Position numbers and translations under genes: made by a program. The notes below the pieces were generated by a model, which made no database searches, was not told where the DNA came from, and saw only the letters and a list, made by a program, of their open reading frames with translations. Below, piece by piece: positions 16,709-25,552 of a stretch of 64,000 bases of DNA. The first letter of the stretch is position 1, and the number at the start of each line of letters is the position of its first letter. Origin of the DNA: DASQPR01 sp035713725 (lineage in GTDB: Bacteria; Actinomycetota; Actinomycetes; Mycobacteriales; Micromonosporaceae); assembly GCA_035713725.1 (NCBI GenBank), contig DASTMZ010000088.1, positions 1 to 64,000 on the forward strand, in the 5' to 3' direction.

Positions 16709-17632
16709 GTGACCGGTCTGCTCGTCCAGGCTCCGGCGCTGACCGAGGCGACGTCGATCGCGGCGCGCCGCGGCCGCCGGCTGTGGACCGCGCTGCGACG
16801 CAGTCCCAAGGCCACCGTGGGTCTGGCCATCTTCCTGCTCTTCTGCCTGATGGCGGTGGTGCCACAGCTGTTCGCCAAGGAATCGGACACAGTGGCCCTG
16901 ACGTTCCAGCCCGAGGTGCCGCCGTCCGGCGCACACTGGCTCGGCACCACCAACCTGGGCCAGGACATATTCGCGCAACTCATCTACGGTACGCGGCAGT
17001 CGCTCCTCATCGCGGTCGTGGCGGGGCTCTTCGCCACCGTACTGTCGGTCATCATCGGCGTGTCTGCCGCGTATCTGGGCGGTCTCGCCGACGAAGTGCT
17101 GTCGATGCTGACGAACGTCTTCCTGATCATCCCGACGTTTCCGCTGATCATTATCCTGTCCGCGTACGCCGGCCGGGGAAACCTCACCGTCGTGCTGGTG
17201 GTGCTGATCGTGACCGGATGGTCGTACGGCGCCAACCAATTACGTGCCCAAGCGCTCTCGTTGCGCAACCGCGATTTCCTCGAATCCGCGCGCGTCCGCG
17301 GCGAGCGTCGCTCCTACGTCATCGTGTTCGAAGTGTTGCCGACCATGACGTCGCTCATCGTCGCGAACTTCCTCGGTGCCGCGCTCTATTCGGTGCTCAC
17401 CGCCGCCGGTCTGCAGTTCCTCGGCCTTGGCGACCCGAATTCGGCGAGCTGGGGCACCATGCTGCACCAGTCGCAAGCCAATCTCGCGCTGCAGACCGGG
17501 ATGCCGTTGTGGTCGCTCGCGCCGGGGCTGTGCGTCGCGCTGCTCGGGGTGTCCTTCGCGTTGCTCAACTACGCGTTCGACGAGATCAGCAATCCGGCGC
17601 TGCGTCCGGTGAGGAGGCGGCGTGCACGCTGA
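16709..17632 (+). CDS. ABC transporter permease, DppC type
   Basis: A 307-residue second permease. It has the N-terminal helix followed by a periplasmic loop (HWLGTTNLGQDIFAQLIYGTRQSL, the DppC hallmark) and the EAA loop RNRDFLESARVRGERRSYVIVFEVLP. GTG 16709 follows the previous stop by five bases; GAAGGG overlaps the end of the upstream gene. The last codons overlap the ATPase start (17622) by 11 bases, showing tight coupling. Confidence 0.93.
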   Translation: MTGLLVQAPALTEATSIAARRGRRLWTALRRSPKATVGLAIFLLFCLMAVVPQLFAKESDTVALTFQPEVPPSGAHWLGTTNLGQDIFAQLIYGTRQSLLIAVVAGLFATVLSVIIGVSAAYLGGLADEVLSMLTNVFLIIPTFPLIIILSAYAGRGNLTVVLVVLIVTGWSYGANQLRAQALSLRNRDFLESARVRGERRSYVIVFEVLPTMTSLIVANFLGAALYSVLTAAGLQFLGLGDPNSASWGTMLHQSQANLALQTGMPLWSLAPGLCVALLGVSFALLNYAFDEISNPALRPVRRRRAR

Positions 17633-18653
17633 CATCACGCTCGATCCAACGTCGGCCGGGCCGATGCTCCAGGTCCGCGATCTGACCGTGGAATACGCAA
17701 CCACGCGCGGCGCGGTACGGGCCGTCGACCGAGTCAACCTCGACGTCGACCGCGGCGAGTTCGTCGGCGTCGTCGGCGAGTCCGGGTGCGGCAAGTCCAC
17801 TCTGCTGTTCGCGATCGCGCAGCTGCTCAGCGATCCGGCCGCGATCACCGGCGGAAGTGTCGCATTCCGCGGGCAGAATCTGGTCACGATGACCGACAAA
17901 CAGCTCAACGCGCTTCGGTGGTGCGACTACTCGGTGGTGATGCAGAGCGCCATGAACGCGCTCAACCCGGTCATCACGATCGGCGCGCAGTTCGAGGACG
18001 CCGTCAAGGCGCATGACAATCTGTCCGCCAGCCACATCCGGCGACGCAGCGTCGAGGTCATGGAACTCGTCGGCATCGATCCGATCCACCTCGGCAGCTA
18101 TCCGCACCAACTGTCCGGCGGCATGCGCCAGCGCTCGATGATTGCCATGGCGCTGCTTTTCACACCGGACCTGGTCATCATGGACGAGCCCACATCTGCG
18201 CTGGACGTGGTCGCGCAGCGGTCGCTGATGGTACAGATCAAGGAATTGCAGCGCCGGCTCGGCTTCGCGATCATCTTCGTCACCCACGACATGTCTCTGG
18301 TGAGCCACTTCTCCGACCAGTTGCTCGTGATGTATGCCGGCCAGGTCGTGGAGGCCGGCCCGACACGCGTCGTGTTCGATACGCCATCGCATCCGTACAG
18401 TCGAGGTCTGCTCGACGCGTTCCCGTCCATCCGCGGGCCGCGTGTGCCGCTGACTGGCATCCCGGGCGCCCCGCCCGATCTCGGCGTCGGATTCGACGGA
18501 TGCGCGTTCGCCGCGCGCTGCACGCAGGTCAGGGACGTCTGTCACGCCACCGCTCCGGATCTTTACCGGGTCCGTGGTGTCGAGTCACGGTGTCTGCAAT
18601 ACGCGCCGGACCACTCGGACGCCTGGCTCGCCACCGCGAAGGAGGCATCGTGA
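17622..18653 (+). CDS. ABC transporter ATPase, DppD type
   Basis: A 343-residue ATPase. Walker A is GESGCGKST, the signature is LSGGMRQR, Walker B is LVIMDEPTSALD, and the switch His is in VTHDMS. The C-terminal oligopeptide-transporter extension carries spaced cysteines (CAFAARCTQVRDVC and a later SRC) that in this family can bind an iron-sulfur cluster. GTG start inside the preceding gene. Works as a heterodimer with the next gene. Confidence 0.94.
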   Translation: MHADITLDPTSAGPMLQVRDLTVEYATTRGAVRAVDRVNLDVDRGEFVGVVGESGCGKSTLLFAIAQLLSDPAAITGGSVAFRGQNLVTMTDKQLNALRWCDYSVVMQSAMNALNPVITIGAQFEDAVKAHDNLSASHIRRRSVEVMELVGIDPIHLGSYPHQLSGGMRQRSMIAMALLFTPDLVIMDEPTSALDVVAQRSLMVQIKELQRRLGFAIIFVTHDMSLVSHFSDQLLVMYAGQVVEAGPTRVVFDTPSHPYSRGLLDAFPSIRGPRVPLTGIPGAPPDLGVGFDGCAFAARCTQVRDVCHATAPDLYRVRGVESRCLQYAPDHSDAWLATAKEAS

Positions 18654-19741
18654 CGACCGACGGTCTGGTGGCGCCGCGACCGGCCGCCGACGCCGCGGTC
18701 GCGCCGCTGATCGAGGCGCGCGGGCTGACCAAGCATTTCAAGGTGGGCGGCGCGTTCTCGCGCAAGACGCTGCATGCCGTGGACGACACGGACTTCCAGA
18801 TCGACCGTCGCGAGATCGTCGCGCTGGTCGGCGAGAGCGGCAGTGGCAAGTCAACCATCGCGCGGCTGCTCGCTCGGGTCTACCGACCGACGGCCGGCGA
18901 GATCCGCTATCAAGGCGACTCCCTTGCCGACCTGCGAAGCCGTGCGCAGACGCTGCGCTACCACGGCGACGTACCCATGGTGTTCCAGGATCCGTTCAGT
19001 TCGTTGAATCCGGCCTATCGCGTGTCGCACGGCATCCTGCGCGGTCTGAAGCTGCACCGGCCGGAGTTGGACGAGGCGGGCCGACGCGCCGAGGCGGAGC
19101 GGGTCGTCGAGGCGGTCGGCCTGACGCCCGCCGGCGAGGTCCTCGGTCGCTATCCGCACGAGCTGTCCGGCGGTCAGCGGCAGCGCATCGGCTTCGCGCA
19201 AGCGCTGGCATACCGGCCGAAGCTCATCATCGCCGACGAGCCGGTCTCGATGCTGGACGTGTCGATCCGCATCGGGCTGCTGAACGTGATGGCGAAACTG
19301 CGCGCCGACGAAGGTGTCTCGCTGCTCTACATCACGCACGACATCGCGAGCGCACGCTACGTGTCGGATCGGGTGATCGTCATGTACGCCGGCCACATCG
19401 CCGAGTCGGGCCGGACCGAAGACGTACTTGCCAACCCGAAGCATCCCTATACGCAGCTGCTGCTGTCGGCGGTACCGGACCCGCGTGCGCCGTTGTTGGT
19501 CGAGGCCGGCACCGACAAGGGCGAGCCGCCGCGCGTCATCAACCCGACCGAGGGCTGCCGCTTCCGATGGCGCTGCCCGTTCGCGATCGACGTCTGCACG
19601 ACGGTCACCCCGCGGCCGCGCCTGCTCGGCGTCGAGCACGCCGCGGCTTGTCACGTCGCGACCGCGGACGCTTTAAACGCTGGCGCGACGGCGCCCGATT
19701 CGGACAATGGACAACCAACGACGAAAACGGGGGCCGAGTGA
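18650..19741 (+). CDS. ABC transporter ATPase, DppF type
   Basis: A 363-residue ATPase. Walker A GESGSGKST, signature LSGGQRQR, Walker B LIIADEPVSMLD and switch His in ITHDIAS are all intact. The same C-terminal cysteine-bearing extension is seen (CRFRWRCPFAIDVC, then AAC). GTG 18650 overlaps the previous stop (GTGA) and GGAGG lies inside the upstream gene, so translation is coupled. The last 20 residues are a polar tail that runs into the next start. Confidence 0.94.
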   Translation: MTTDGLVAPRPAADAAVAPLIEARGLTKHFKVGGAFSRKTLHAVDDTDFQIDRREIVALVGESGSGKSTIARLLARVYRPTAGEIRYQGDSLADLRSRAQTLRYHGDVPMVFQDPFSSLNPAYRVSHGILRGLKLHRPELDEAGRRAEAERVVEAVGLTPAGEVLGRYPHELSGGQRQRIGFAQALAYRPKLIIADEPVSMLDVSIRIGLLNVMAKLRADEGVSLLYITHDIASARYVSDRVIVMYAGHIAESGRTEDVLANPKHPYTQLLLSAVPDPRAPLLVEAGTDKGEPPRVINPTEGCRFRWRCPFAIDVCTTVTPRPRLLGVEHAAACHVATADALNAGATAPDSDNGQPTTKTGAE

Positions 19742-21060
19742 AGATCGCGGTCATCGGCGGTGGCAGCACATACACGCCGGAGCTCATCGAAGGCTTCGCG
19801 CGCCGCACCGACGTGCTCCACGTCGACGAGTTGGTGCTGCACGACGTGTCGACCGACCGGCTGGCAGTGGTCGGTGGCCTGGCCGGGCGGATCCTTGCGA
19901 AGCAGGGCTTCGGCGGTGCGCTGCGCACCACGACATCGCTGGACGAGGCGGTCGACGATGCCGCGGCGGTGCTGATCCAGCTGCGCGTGGGTGGGCAGGC
20001 GGCACGGCTTGTCGACGAGACGTTGCCGAACAAGTTCCACCTACTCGGTCAGGAGACTACCGGTCCGGGTGGCTTCGCGAAGGCACTGCGTACGGTGCCG
20101 GTGGTGCTCGCCATCGCGGACACCGTCCGCAAGCGGTCCCAGGCCGGCGCGTGGATCGTCGACTTCACCAATCCGGTCGGCATCATGACGCGGGCGCTCC
20201 TCGACGAAGGCCATCGCGCGCTCGGACTCTGCAACGTCGCAATCGGCTTCCAGCGCCGCTTTGCCGCGCGGCTCGGAGTCGACGCCAGCCGGGTGCGCCT
20301 CGACCACGTCGGTCTCAACCACCTGTCGTGGATCCGGCGAGTACTAGTCGACGGTGTGGACATCCTGCCGGACATGCTCGCACGCGACACGGTCGAGGAG
20401 ATTGCCGAGAGCGTCGAGATGCCGGCCGAGCTGATGCGCACGATTGGCGCCATTCCGAGCTACTACCTGCGCTACTTCTACCGCACCGACGACGCGCTGC
20501 ACGAGCAGGAGACCGGGGAGCACCGCGCACAGCAAGTGCTGCAGATCGAGAAGACCCTGCTCGACATGTACGCCGACCCGACCCTCGACCACAAACCGGA
20601 GCTGCTCGAGAAGCGCGGCGGCGCGTATTACAGCGAGGCTGCCGCTGCGCTGGTCACGTCGTTGTTGACCGGCGACGGCGCACACCACTACGTGGATTTG
20701 CGCAACAACGGAACCGTCGCGGGGCTGCCGGACGAGGCGGTCGTCGAAGTGCCGGCACACGTGGACCGTGAAGGCGCACATCCGTTGCGCGTGGCGCCGC
20801 TTGCGCCGGAGATGCTCGGCCTGGTTCAGGCGGTCACGGCCTACGAGGTGCTGACGATCCAAGCGGCGCATAGCGGCGACCGGGGCATCGCGCTGCGTGC
20901 CCTTCTCGCCAACCCGCTGGTACGGCAATGGGACGTCGCGGTACCCCTGCTCGACGCGCTCCTCGAGGCGAACCGGGCGCACCTGCCCGCATTCAGCGTG
21001 TCGCCCGGCGGCCGCGATGATGCCGCCGGGCTCACACAGAATCGCGAAGCGCATGGCTGA
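19738..21060 (+). CDS. Glycoside hydrolase family 4, probable 6-phospho-beta-glucosidase
   Basis: A 440-residue cytoplasmic NAD- and metal-dependent glycosidase. The N-terminal Rossmann start KIAVIGGGSTYTPELIEG and the CNVAIG motif (Cys165) with GLNHLSW (His195) match the phospho-beta-glucosidase branch (LicH/BglT) rather than the alpha-glucosidase branch. GH4 enzymes oxidise C3, eliminate the glycoside and re-reduce, with Mn2+ held by the Cys and His. The substrate should be a 6-phosphorylated beta-disaccharide, yet no PTS is present; the BadF-type kinase next door may supply the phosphate (inference). GTG 19738 overlaps the preceding stop. Confidence 0.9.
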   Translation: MKIAVIGGGSTYTPELIEGFARRTDVLHVDELVLHDVSTDRLAVVGGLAGRILAKQGFGGALRTTTSLDEAVDDAAAVLIQLRVGGQAARLVDETLPNKFHLLGQETTGPGGFAKALRTVPVVLAIADTVRKRSQAGAWIVDFTNPVGIMTRALLDEGHRALGLCNVAIGFQRRFAARLGVDASRVRLDHVGLNHLSWIRRVLVDGVDILPDMLARDTVEEIAESVEMPAELMRTIGAIPSYYLRYFYRTDDALHEQETGEHRAQQVLQIEKTLLDMYADPTLDHKPELLEKRGGAYYSEAAAALVTSLLTGDGAHHYVDLRNNGTVAGLPDEAVVEVPAHVDREGAHPLRVAPLAPEMLGLVQAVTAYEVLTIQAAHSGDRGIALRALLANPLVRQWDVAVPLLDALLEANRAHLPAFSVSPGGRDDAAGLTQNREAHG

Positions 21061-22027
21061 ATACGTCATCGGCGTAGACGGCGGCAACTCCAAGACCGAC
21101 GTCGTGATCGCGAGCACCGATGGAGAGCTGCTCGCGCGCGTCCGCGGTCCGGGCGTCGAATCACCGCTCAACGGCCTCGTGCGCTGGCGGCACGCGTTGA
21201 CGACACTGGTCGGCGATGCCTGTCGGCGGGCGAACGTCGGACTCGGCACGCGCGCCGCCGCGGCGGCATACTTCCTCGCCAACGTCGATCTCCCCGCGGA
21301 GTTCGAGGTCGCACAACGGGAACTGGCCGCGGCCACGCCCGCCGAGACCACTGTCGTGCACAACGACGCGCTGGCGGTGCTGCGGGCCGGCGGCGCTCGG
21401 CCGTGGGGCGTCGCCGTGGTGGCCGGCGCCGGTATCAATGCGATCGGCGTCGACGAGGCCGGTCGGACCGAGGGCTTTCTCGCCCTAGGTGACATCACCG
21501 GCGACTCGGGCGGTGGTCACGACCTCGGCGTAAAGGCACTCGGTGCAGCGATGCGCGCGCGCGACGGTCGCGGCGCGGCCACCGCGCTGGCCGATGCCGT
21601 ACCAGCGCAATTCGGTCTCAACACCGCCGAGGCGGTCGCGATCGCCATTCACGACGGCGAGATCGCCTACGGCGACGTCCATGTGCTCGCTCCGGTGCTG
21701 TTCTCGGTGGCCGCCACCGGTGACGCGGTCGCGCGCGGCATCCTGACCGACTTTGCCGATGAGGTCGCGACCATGGCGATCGCGCTGATCAATCGACTCG
21801 ACCTCGTGAACACCGATGTCGACGTCGTGCTCGGCGGCGGCACGCTGCATCACGGCCACCGGGACGTGTTCGATCGGGTGACCGCCCGCGTGACCTCGGT
21901 CGCGCCACAGGCGCGCGTATCCGTACTCGAGGTGTCACCGGTCTACGGCGCGGTCGTCGAGGCATTCCGGATCGCCGGCGTGGACCGAAGCGGACTTACC
22001 CTGCTGAGAGGCGCACTCGCCCGCTGA
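21053..22027 (+). CDS. BadF/BadG/BcrA-type sugar kinase (N-acetylglucosamine kinase-like)
   Basis: A 324-residue actin-fold ATPase. The phosphate 1 motif is VIGVDGGNSKTDVV, the phosphate 2 and adenosine motifs are VVHNDALAVL, VVAGAGINAIG and VVLGGGTLHHG. This family holds N-acetylglucosamine and glucosamine kinases and the CoA-dehydratase activators; the latter need a Cys-based cluster motif not seen here, so a sugar kinase is favoured. ATG 21053 overlaps the GH4 stop by eight bases. Last gene of the operon. A similar trio of Opp-type ABC system, GH9 and BadF-type kinase occurs in chitobiose clusters of vibrios, so glucosamine sugars are an alternative substrate. Confidence 0.85.
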   Translation: MAEYVIGVDGGNSKTDVVIASTDGELLARVRGPGVESPLNGLVRWRHALTTLVGDACRRANVGLGTRAAAAAYFLANVDLPAEFEVAQRELAAATPAETTVVHNDALAVLRAGGARPWGVAVVAGAGINAIGVDEAGRTEGFLALGDITGDSGGGHDLGVKALGAAMRARDGRGAATALADAVPAQFGLNTAEAVAIAIHDGEIAYGDVHVLAPVLFSVAATGDAVARGILTDFADEVATMAIALINRLDLVNTDVDVVLGGGTLHHGHRDVFDRVTARVTSVAPQARVSVLEVSPVYGAVVEAFRIAGVDRSGLTLLRGALAR

Positions 22028-22112
22028 CCGTGCCGCGGCGGATGCCGGCGTGAGTCGGCGCACGATCACCGTGGTGAGCCGGCGCCCAACGCCGTTTGCG
22101 AGGGAGCAGATC

Positions 22113-22412
22113 ATGATCCGACGCTCGGCCGACTGGCCCCAGCCACTGGACAAGCAATTCAAGGCGACGCTGCAGCGCAGCCCGGCCAAGGGCGGCTGGA
22201 CATACGTGGTCATGCCCGACTCGGTGGAGTTCTTCGGAACCCGAGGGCTGGTCAAGATCCGCGGCACCGTGGACGGCACGTCATTCCAGAGCTCGTTCAT
22301 GGCAATGGGCGACGGCACCCACAAGCTCCCGCTGCGGTCCGACCTACGCGATGCGATCGGCAAGGGACCGGGTGATCGCGTCACGGTTCACCTCGACGAG
22401 CGAATCGGCTGA
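22113..22412 (+). CDS. DUF1905 domain protein
   Basis: A 99-residue beta-rich protein. The run FKATLQRSPAKGGWTYVVMP, FFGTRGLVKIRGTVDG, SSFMAMGDGTHKLPL and GKGPGDRVTVHLDE matches DUF1905, a small barrel often joined to a YdeI/OmdA-like partner domain, which is missing here. No function is established. GAGGGAG precedes ATG 22113. Confidence 0.88.
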   Translation: MIRRSADWPQPLDKQFKATLQRSPAKGGWTYVVMPDSVEFFGTRGLVKIRGTVDGTSFQSSFMAMGDGTHKLPLRSDLRDAIGKGPGDRVTVHLDERIG

Positions 22413-22426
22413 CGCGAAGCGACCGG

Positions 22427-22648
22427 CTACATGCCCATCATTCGCCGCATCTCCGGTGACAGCATGTCGAGCATGCCCTGCGGCGGCCGCGCGACTGCCT
22501 GTACGTAGACGGTAGAGTCGCCGTCCCTCGTCAGTGCCAATGGTCCATGCAAGACAAAGCCTTCTTTCAGCGCATCGGACACCGACCGGGAGAACGTGGT
22601 CTCGTCCCTTCCGGTGATCACCTGGTAGCGCAACTGGGCGTCGGTCAT
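22427..22648 (-). CDS. Small DUF1737-like protein
   Basis: A 73-residue protein. The first 50 residues (YQVITGRDETTFSRSVSDAL then GFVLHGPLALTRDG) match the DUF1737 fold, where a helix packs on a small sheet and is usually found in short stand-alone proteins. The tail ends in an unusual methionine-rich segment (SPEMRRMMGM). Convergent with the DUF1905 gene, 14 bp between stops. Confidence 0.72.
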   Translation of the reverse strand: MTDAQLRYQVITGRDETTFSRSVSDALKEGFVLHGPLALTRDGDSTVYVQAVARPPQGMLDMLSPEMRRMMGM

Positions 22649-22907
22649 GCCGGCACGGTATCCGCACAGCGCAACGGATCGCGGCACGGTCTGTCCGTTA
22701 ATGGGCGACCCGCATGGATCACATGGACGGACTCGGACACGGCGGCTCGTTCGGACCGCTGCCGGCTCGCATGCCATTGGGTGCGGCTTGGCGGCGTCGC
22801 CATCGCGATGCGCCGGTCTCATCGGTGTCGCGTTCTCGTACGGCGTAACGATAATTGCGGCGAATAATGTCGCGCGGGTCGTCGGCGCGACGTGAGACGA
22901 TCATGCG

Positions 22908-23414
22908 GTGCCTAAACCGACCCTAGCCGAACTCCCTGACGGCATCGCGACCATCGGCTACGAACTCGACATGTTCGTGTGCTCGGCCGCGATGGCGTCG
23001 CAACTGCCGCCGATAGGCTTCGAGACGAACGCGTTCATCGAGTCAGCACTCATTCACGCGCGCGGCCTCGCGTTCTTCTTCGCCGGGTCGAAGGATTCCG
23101 ACGACATCCACTGGTCGAACTTCACGCCGAAGTGGACGCGGTCGCCGAGCGGGTCGATCACATTCCTTGGCGTGGTACGCCGGCCGTTGAACAAGTACCT
23201 CGCGCACCCCACCTGGACCCGCATCCGCGACGGCAAGCGAACCTGGGACCTCGCGGAACTAGTCGACCACGTCCTCGAGGTTGCCCGGTCGTGGGCGGAC
23301 GCGCTCGACAGCGAGCAGCCGGCGCTCGGTCGCGTGTTCCGTACGGGGCACCTCGAGAAGGCCGAGCGGCTACTGAGTCCTGCGCCGAGTCGCCTCGTCG
23401 CGAGAACGAACTAA
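22908..23414 (+). CDS. Conserved hypothetical protein
   Basis: A 168-residue soluble protein that I do not recognise. It has an N-terminal helical half (ALIHARGLAFFFAG) and a DDIHW motif that could bind metal, then a Trp-rich middle. The start is GTG 22908 with only a weak ribosome site (GTGAGACGATCATGCG before it). Codon use is like that of its neighbours. Confidence 0.65.
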   Translation: MPKPTLAELPDGIATIGYELDMFVCSAAMASQLPPIGFETNAFIESALIHARGLAFFFAGSKDSDDIHWSNFTPKWTRSPSGSITFLGVVRRPLNKYLAHPTWTRIRDGKRTWDLAELVDHVLEVARSWADALDSEQPALGRVFRTGHLEKAERLLSPAPSRLVARTN

Positions 23415-23442
23415 CCTCGCCGGGGAGCACGGACAGGTGCGG

Positions 23443-23754
23443 TCACGCCCGCCAGTCCACGCGGTAGTCGGAGTGATCGGACCACGCCGTCGCCAAGTGC
23501 TTGATGGCGATGAGAAGCCCGGTCGCGTGGTAACCGAACACGTCGCCGCCAGGCTGGGGGCGCTCCGCCTCGCGCTGCTCCCAAGCGTCGGCGATCGCCC
23601 GCTTCGCCGCGACCTCGGCCAGCATCCGCTCGGGACGGTTGTACGTCTCAGGGTTGTGGTCGTTCATGCCGGGCTTGGCGATCTCGGCCCGAGCGCGAGT
23701 GTCGTCCTCGGCGAGACGGGCGCGATAGAAGGCGAGCAATTCGGCGGCGCTCAC
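23443..23754 (-). CDS. DUF6221 family protein
   Basis: A 103-residue protein with the family marks: LLAFYRARLAEDDTRARAEIA at the start, MLAEVAAKRAIAD in the middle and the ending HSDYRVDWRA (consensus HPDYREEWRP). The family is confined to actinobacteria, often near mobile or accessory genes, and has no known role. The usual Trp near the start of the family (PGPWE) is missing. GTG 23754 has GGAAGG upstream. Confidence 0.82.
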   Translation of the reverse strand: MSAAELLAFYRARLAEDDTRARAEIAKPGMNDHNPETYNRPERMLAEVAAKRAIADAWEQREAERPQPGGDVFGYHATGLLIAIKHLATAWSDHSDYRVDWRA

Positions 23755-23823
23755 GTTTCGGTCCTTCCCGCGAGATCGTGGTGGTGTCGTACCCGCGCGT
23801 GACGCTCGAAGCGTTAGCGCGCC

Positions 23824-23987
23824 TCACCGGCCACCGCTTGCGGTCGGCGTTGGGGGGACCGAAGGTCCGCCATGCCGATACGGCAGCGGCATGCTGGCGA
23901 GGTAGATGAAGGAGCCGAGCACGAGCAGCGCAGCAAGGCGAGGGCGTAGCGAATCAGCACTGACACCACTCCACGATCACTGATCAC
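23824..23987 (-). pseudogene. Small membrane protein ORF broken by a frameshift
   Basis: A strong ribosome site (GGAGG) stands six bases before GTG 23987. The first frame reads MISDRGVVSVLIRYALAL and then turns into Cys/Ser-rich nonsense. A second frame carries on with AALLVLGSFIYLASMPLPYR, ending in a Pro/Thr-rich tail and a stop at 23824. Joined by a one-base shift near the GCTGCGCTGCTC segment, the two make a plausible one-helix membrane peptide. It could be a real decay event, a programmed shift or a sequencing error. Confidence 0.35.
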
Positions 23988-24232
23988 GGACCACCTCCGT
24001 TACCCTCCCGAGTCGGCGGCATACTCGGTTTGCTGATGGTGGCGGCCGGCTGCGGCACGTTGCCGACATGCCCCTCGCCACCATCATTGCCGCGGAGCAG
24101 CCCGCACGAGCAAGACACCTGCAAGTACCGGTCGACCTCGACCGGCTCCGCACGCGGCGACGGCCGCCTCCGATCGAAGCCATGTACCGCGCCCGTCGCG
24201 ACGGCTGACTCGACCGACGGACGTACGGCTCG

Positions 24233-25372
24233 CTACGCGATGTCGGCGGCCCGGCGAAGCCGATGCCGCTCGGCCGGGACCTGTCCGGGTACCCGATTCA
24301 CCGAGCGTCGATATACCTCGTCCGCGGCGGACGCGTCGGCGCCGAAGTCGAGCGACATCTCGGTGGATCGCCGCGTGATGAGCCGGCACGGCAACAACTG
24401 CACACCGCGTTCGAGCGGATGACCTTCGATCGCGTTCAGGAGCTTCGTCGCGGCAGTGTGACCGAGCTCGGTGAGGTTGAGGTCGACCGTGGTCAGCGGC
24501 GGCCGGCAGCCTTCGGCCATCACCTCCCAGTTGTCGACGCCGACAATGCCGACCTCCTCCGGCACCAGACGGCCGGCCTCGCGCAACGTGTCGGCGACGC
24601 CGCGGGCGATCTGGTCACTTCCGCAGAAGATGCCGTCGAACGGCGCACCGCTGCGCATGAGAATGCTCGCGGCCTCCCGCCCCCATCGCTCGCTCCACTC
24701 GCCCATCAGCGGTTCGTCGAGGACGAGGCCGAGACCGGCGGCCTCCAGCGCGGCCTTCGCACCGCCGGCTCGATCGCGGGCCGCGAGGTGTCGGTCCGGT
24801 CCGGTGATGTGCGCGATCCGGGTGCGGCCGGTCGCGAGCAGGTGACGAATCGCGAGGCCCGCGCCCTGCTGGTCGTCGTGGAGGAGCGAGAGGTCTTCGG
24901 GATGGTCCGATCGGGCTCGCGCGTACACGGTCGGAATCGGCAGGTCGCGGCCGATCGACGGGCGAGGATCGGTGGTACGCCCGGTGACGATGATGCCGTC
25001 GACTCGTCGCGCTAGCAGCGTTCGTACGTAGTGCTGTTCACGGATCGGGTCACCGCGACCGTCGCAGAGCAGCACGGAGATCTGACCGGCGCCGAGCGCA
25101 TCTTCCGCGCCGAGCATCACCGGAATAGTGAACCGACCGAAGCTGTCCGTGGTCAGTACGCCGACGGTATACGTACGCCCCTCGGTCAGGTTGCGCGCCA
25201 GCATGTTGGCGTGGAACCCGAGTTCCTGCGCGGCGGCCACCACCTTGCGCCGCGTTTCCGATCGCAGTTGACCGCGCCCGTTAAGTGCCTTCGAGACGGT
25301 ACCCGGTGAGACACCGGCCCGGGCGGCGACGTCGTTGATGGTCACGACGCCCTCGCGATGCCTGCGAGCCAC
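24233..25372 (-). CDS. LacI-family transcriptional regulator (arabinose locus)
   Basis: A 379-residue repressor. The DNA-binding start TINDVAARAGVSPGTVSKAL is textbook, followed by the hinge helix (HANMLARNLTEGRT) and a periplasmic-binding-type sensor domain ending with GIVGVDNWEVMAEG and PLTTVDLNLTELG. About 40 extra residues trail the sensor domain. GTG 25372 has GAGG upstream; GTG 25345 is an alternative start. It is divergent from the arabinoside transporter operon, and LacI-type operators lie between, so it should repress both itself and that operon until the inducing sugar binds. Confidence 0.92.
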   Translation of the reverse strand: MARRHREGVVTINDVAARAGVSPGTVSKALNGRGQLRSETRRKVVAAAQELGFHANMLARNLTEGRTYTVGVLTTDSFGRFTIPVMLGAEDALGAGQISVLLCDGRGDPIREQHYVRTLLARRVDGIIVTGRTTDPRPSIGRDLPIPTVYARARSDHPEDLSLLHDDQQGAGLAIRHLLATGRTRIAHITGPDRHLAARDRAGGAKAALEAAGLGLVLDEPLMGEWSERWGREAASILMRSGAPFDGIFCGSDQIARGVADTLREAGRLVPEEVGIVGVDNWEVMAEGCRPPLTTVDLNLTELGHTAATKLLNAIEGHPLERGVQLLPCRLITRRSTEMSLDFGADASAADEVYRRSVNRVPGQVPAERHRLRRAADIA

Positions 25373-25384
25373 CAGTCACCTCGT

Positions 25385-25451
25385 CGTTTCCGGGTCACCC
25401 GTCATTCGTTTCCGAGTCGCGAGAAAGACTAACCACATAGGAAAAATTTCC
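25385..25451. promoter_or_regulatory. LacI-type operator upstream with two extra half sites
   Basis: GGAAA-AA-TTTCC stands at 25440-25451. Two further CGTTTCCG half sites lie at 25385-25392 and 25407-25414, 22 bp apart, which is two helical turns. They sit between the LacI start and the operon promoter and are good candidates for autoregulation and DNA looping. Confidence 0.6.
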
Positions 25452-25489
25452 GCAAGTACGCGATGTTGCTGACGTGTTACGAATGCCTA

Positions 25490-25519
25490 TTGACTCCGTG
25501 TGTTCTGTGCTCCTAGGGT
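25490..25519 (+). promoter_or_regulatory. Promoter of the arabinoside operon
   Basis: TTGACT at 25490-25495 and TAGGGT at 25514-25519, 18-bp spacer. It is framed by the operators at 25440 and 25554. Confidence 0.55.
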
Positions 25520-25552
25520 CCCGGAAAGCCTTATCCGCTCGGCCCGCAGAAG

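Noticed and set aside
15030..16934. Long open frame on the minus strand opposite the receptor and permease genes
   Set aside because: Composition is Arg/Asp/His-heavy with no domain. The plus-strand genes here are clear-cut, so this is the usual mirror frame of GC-rich coding DNA.
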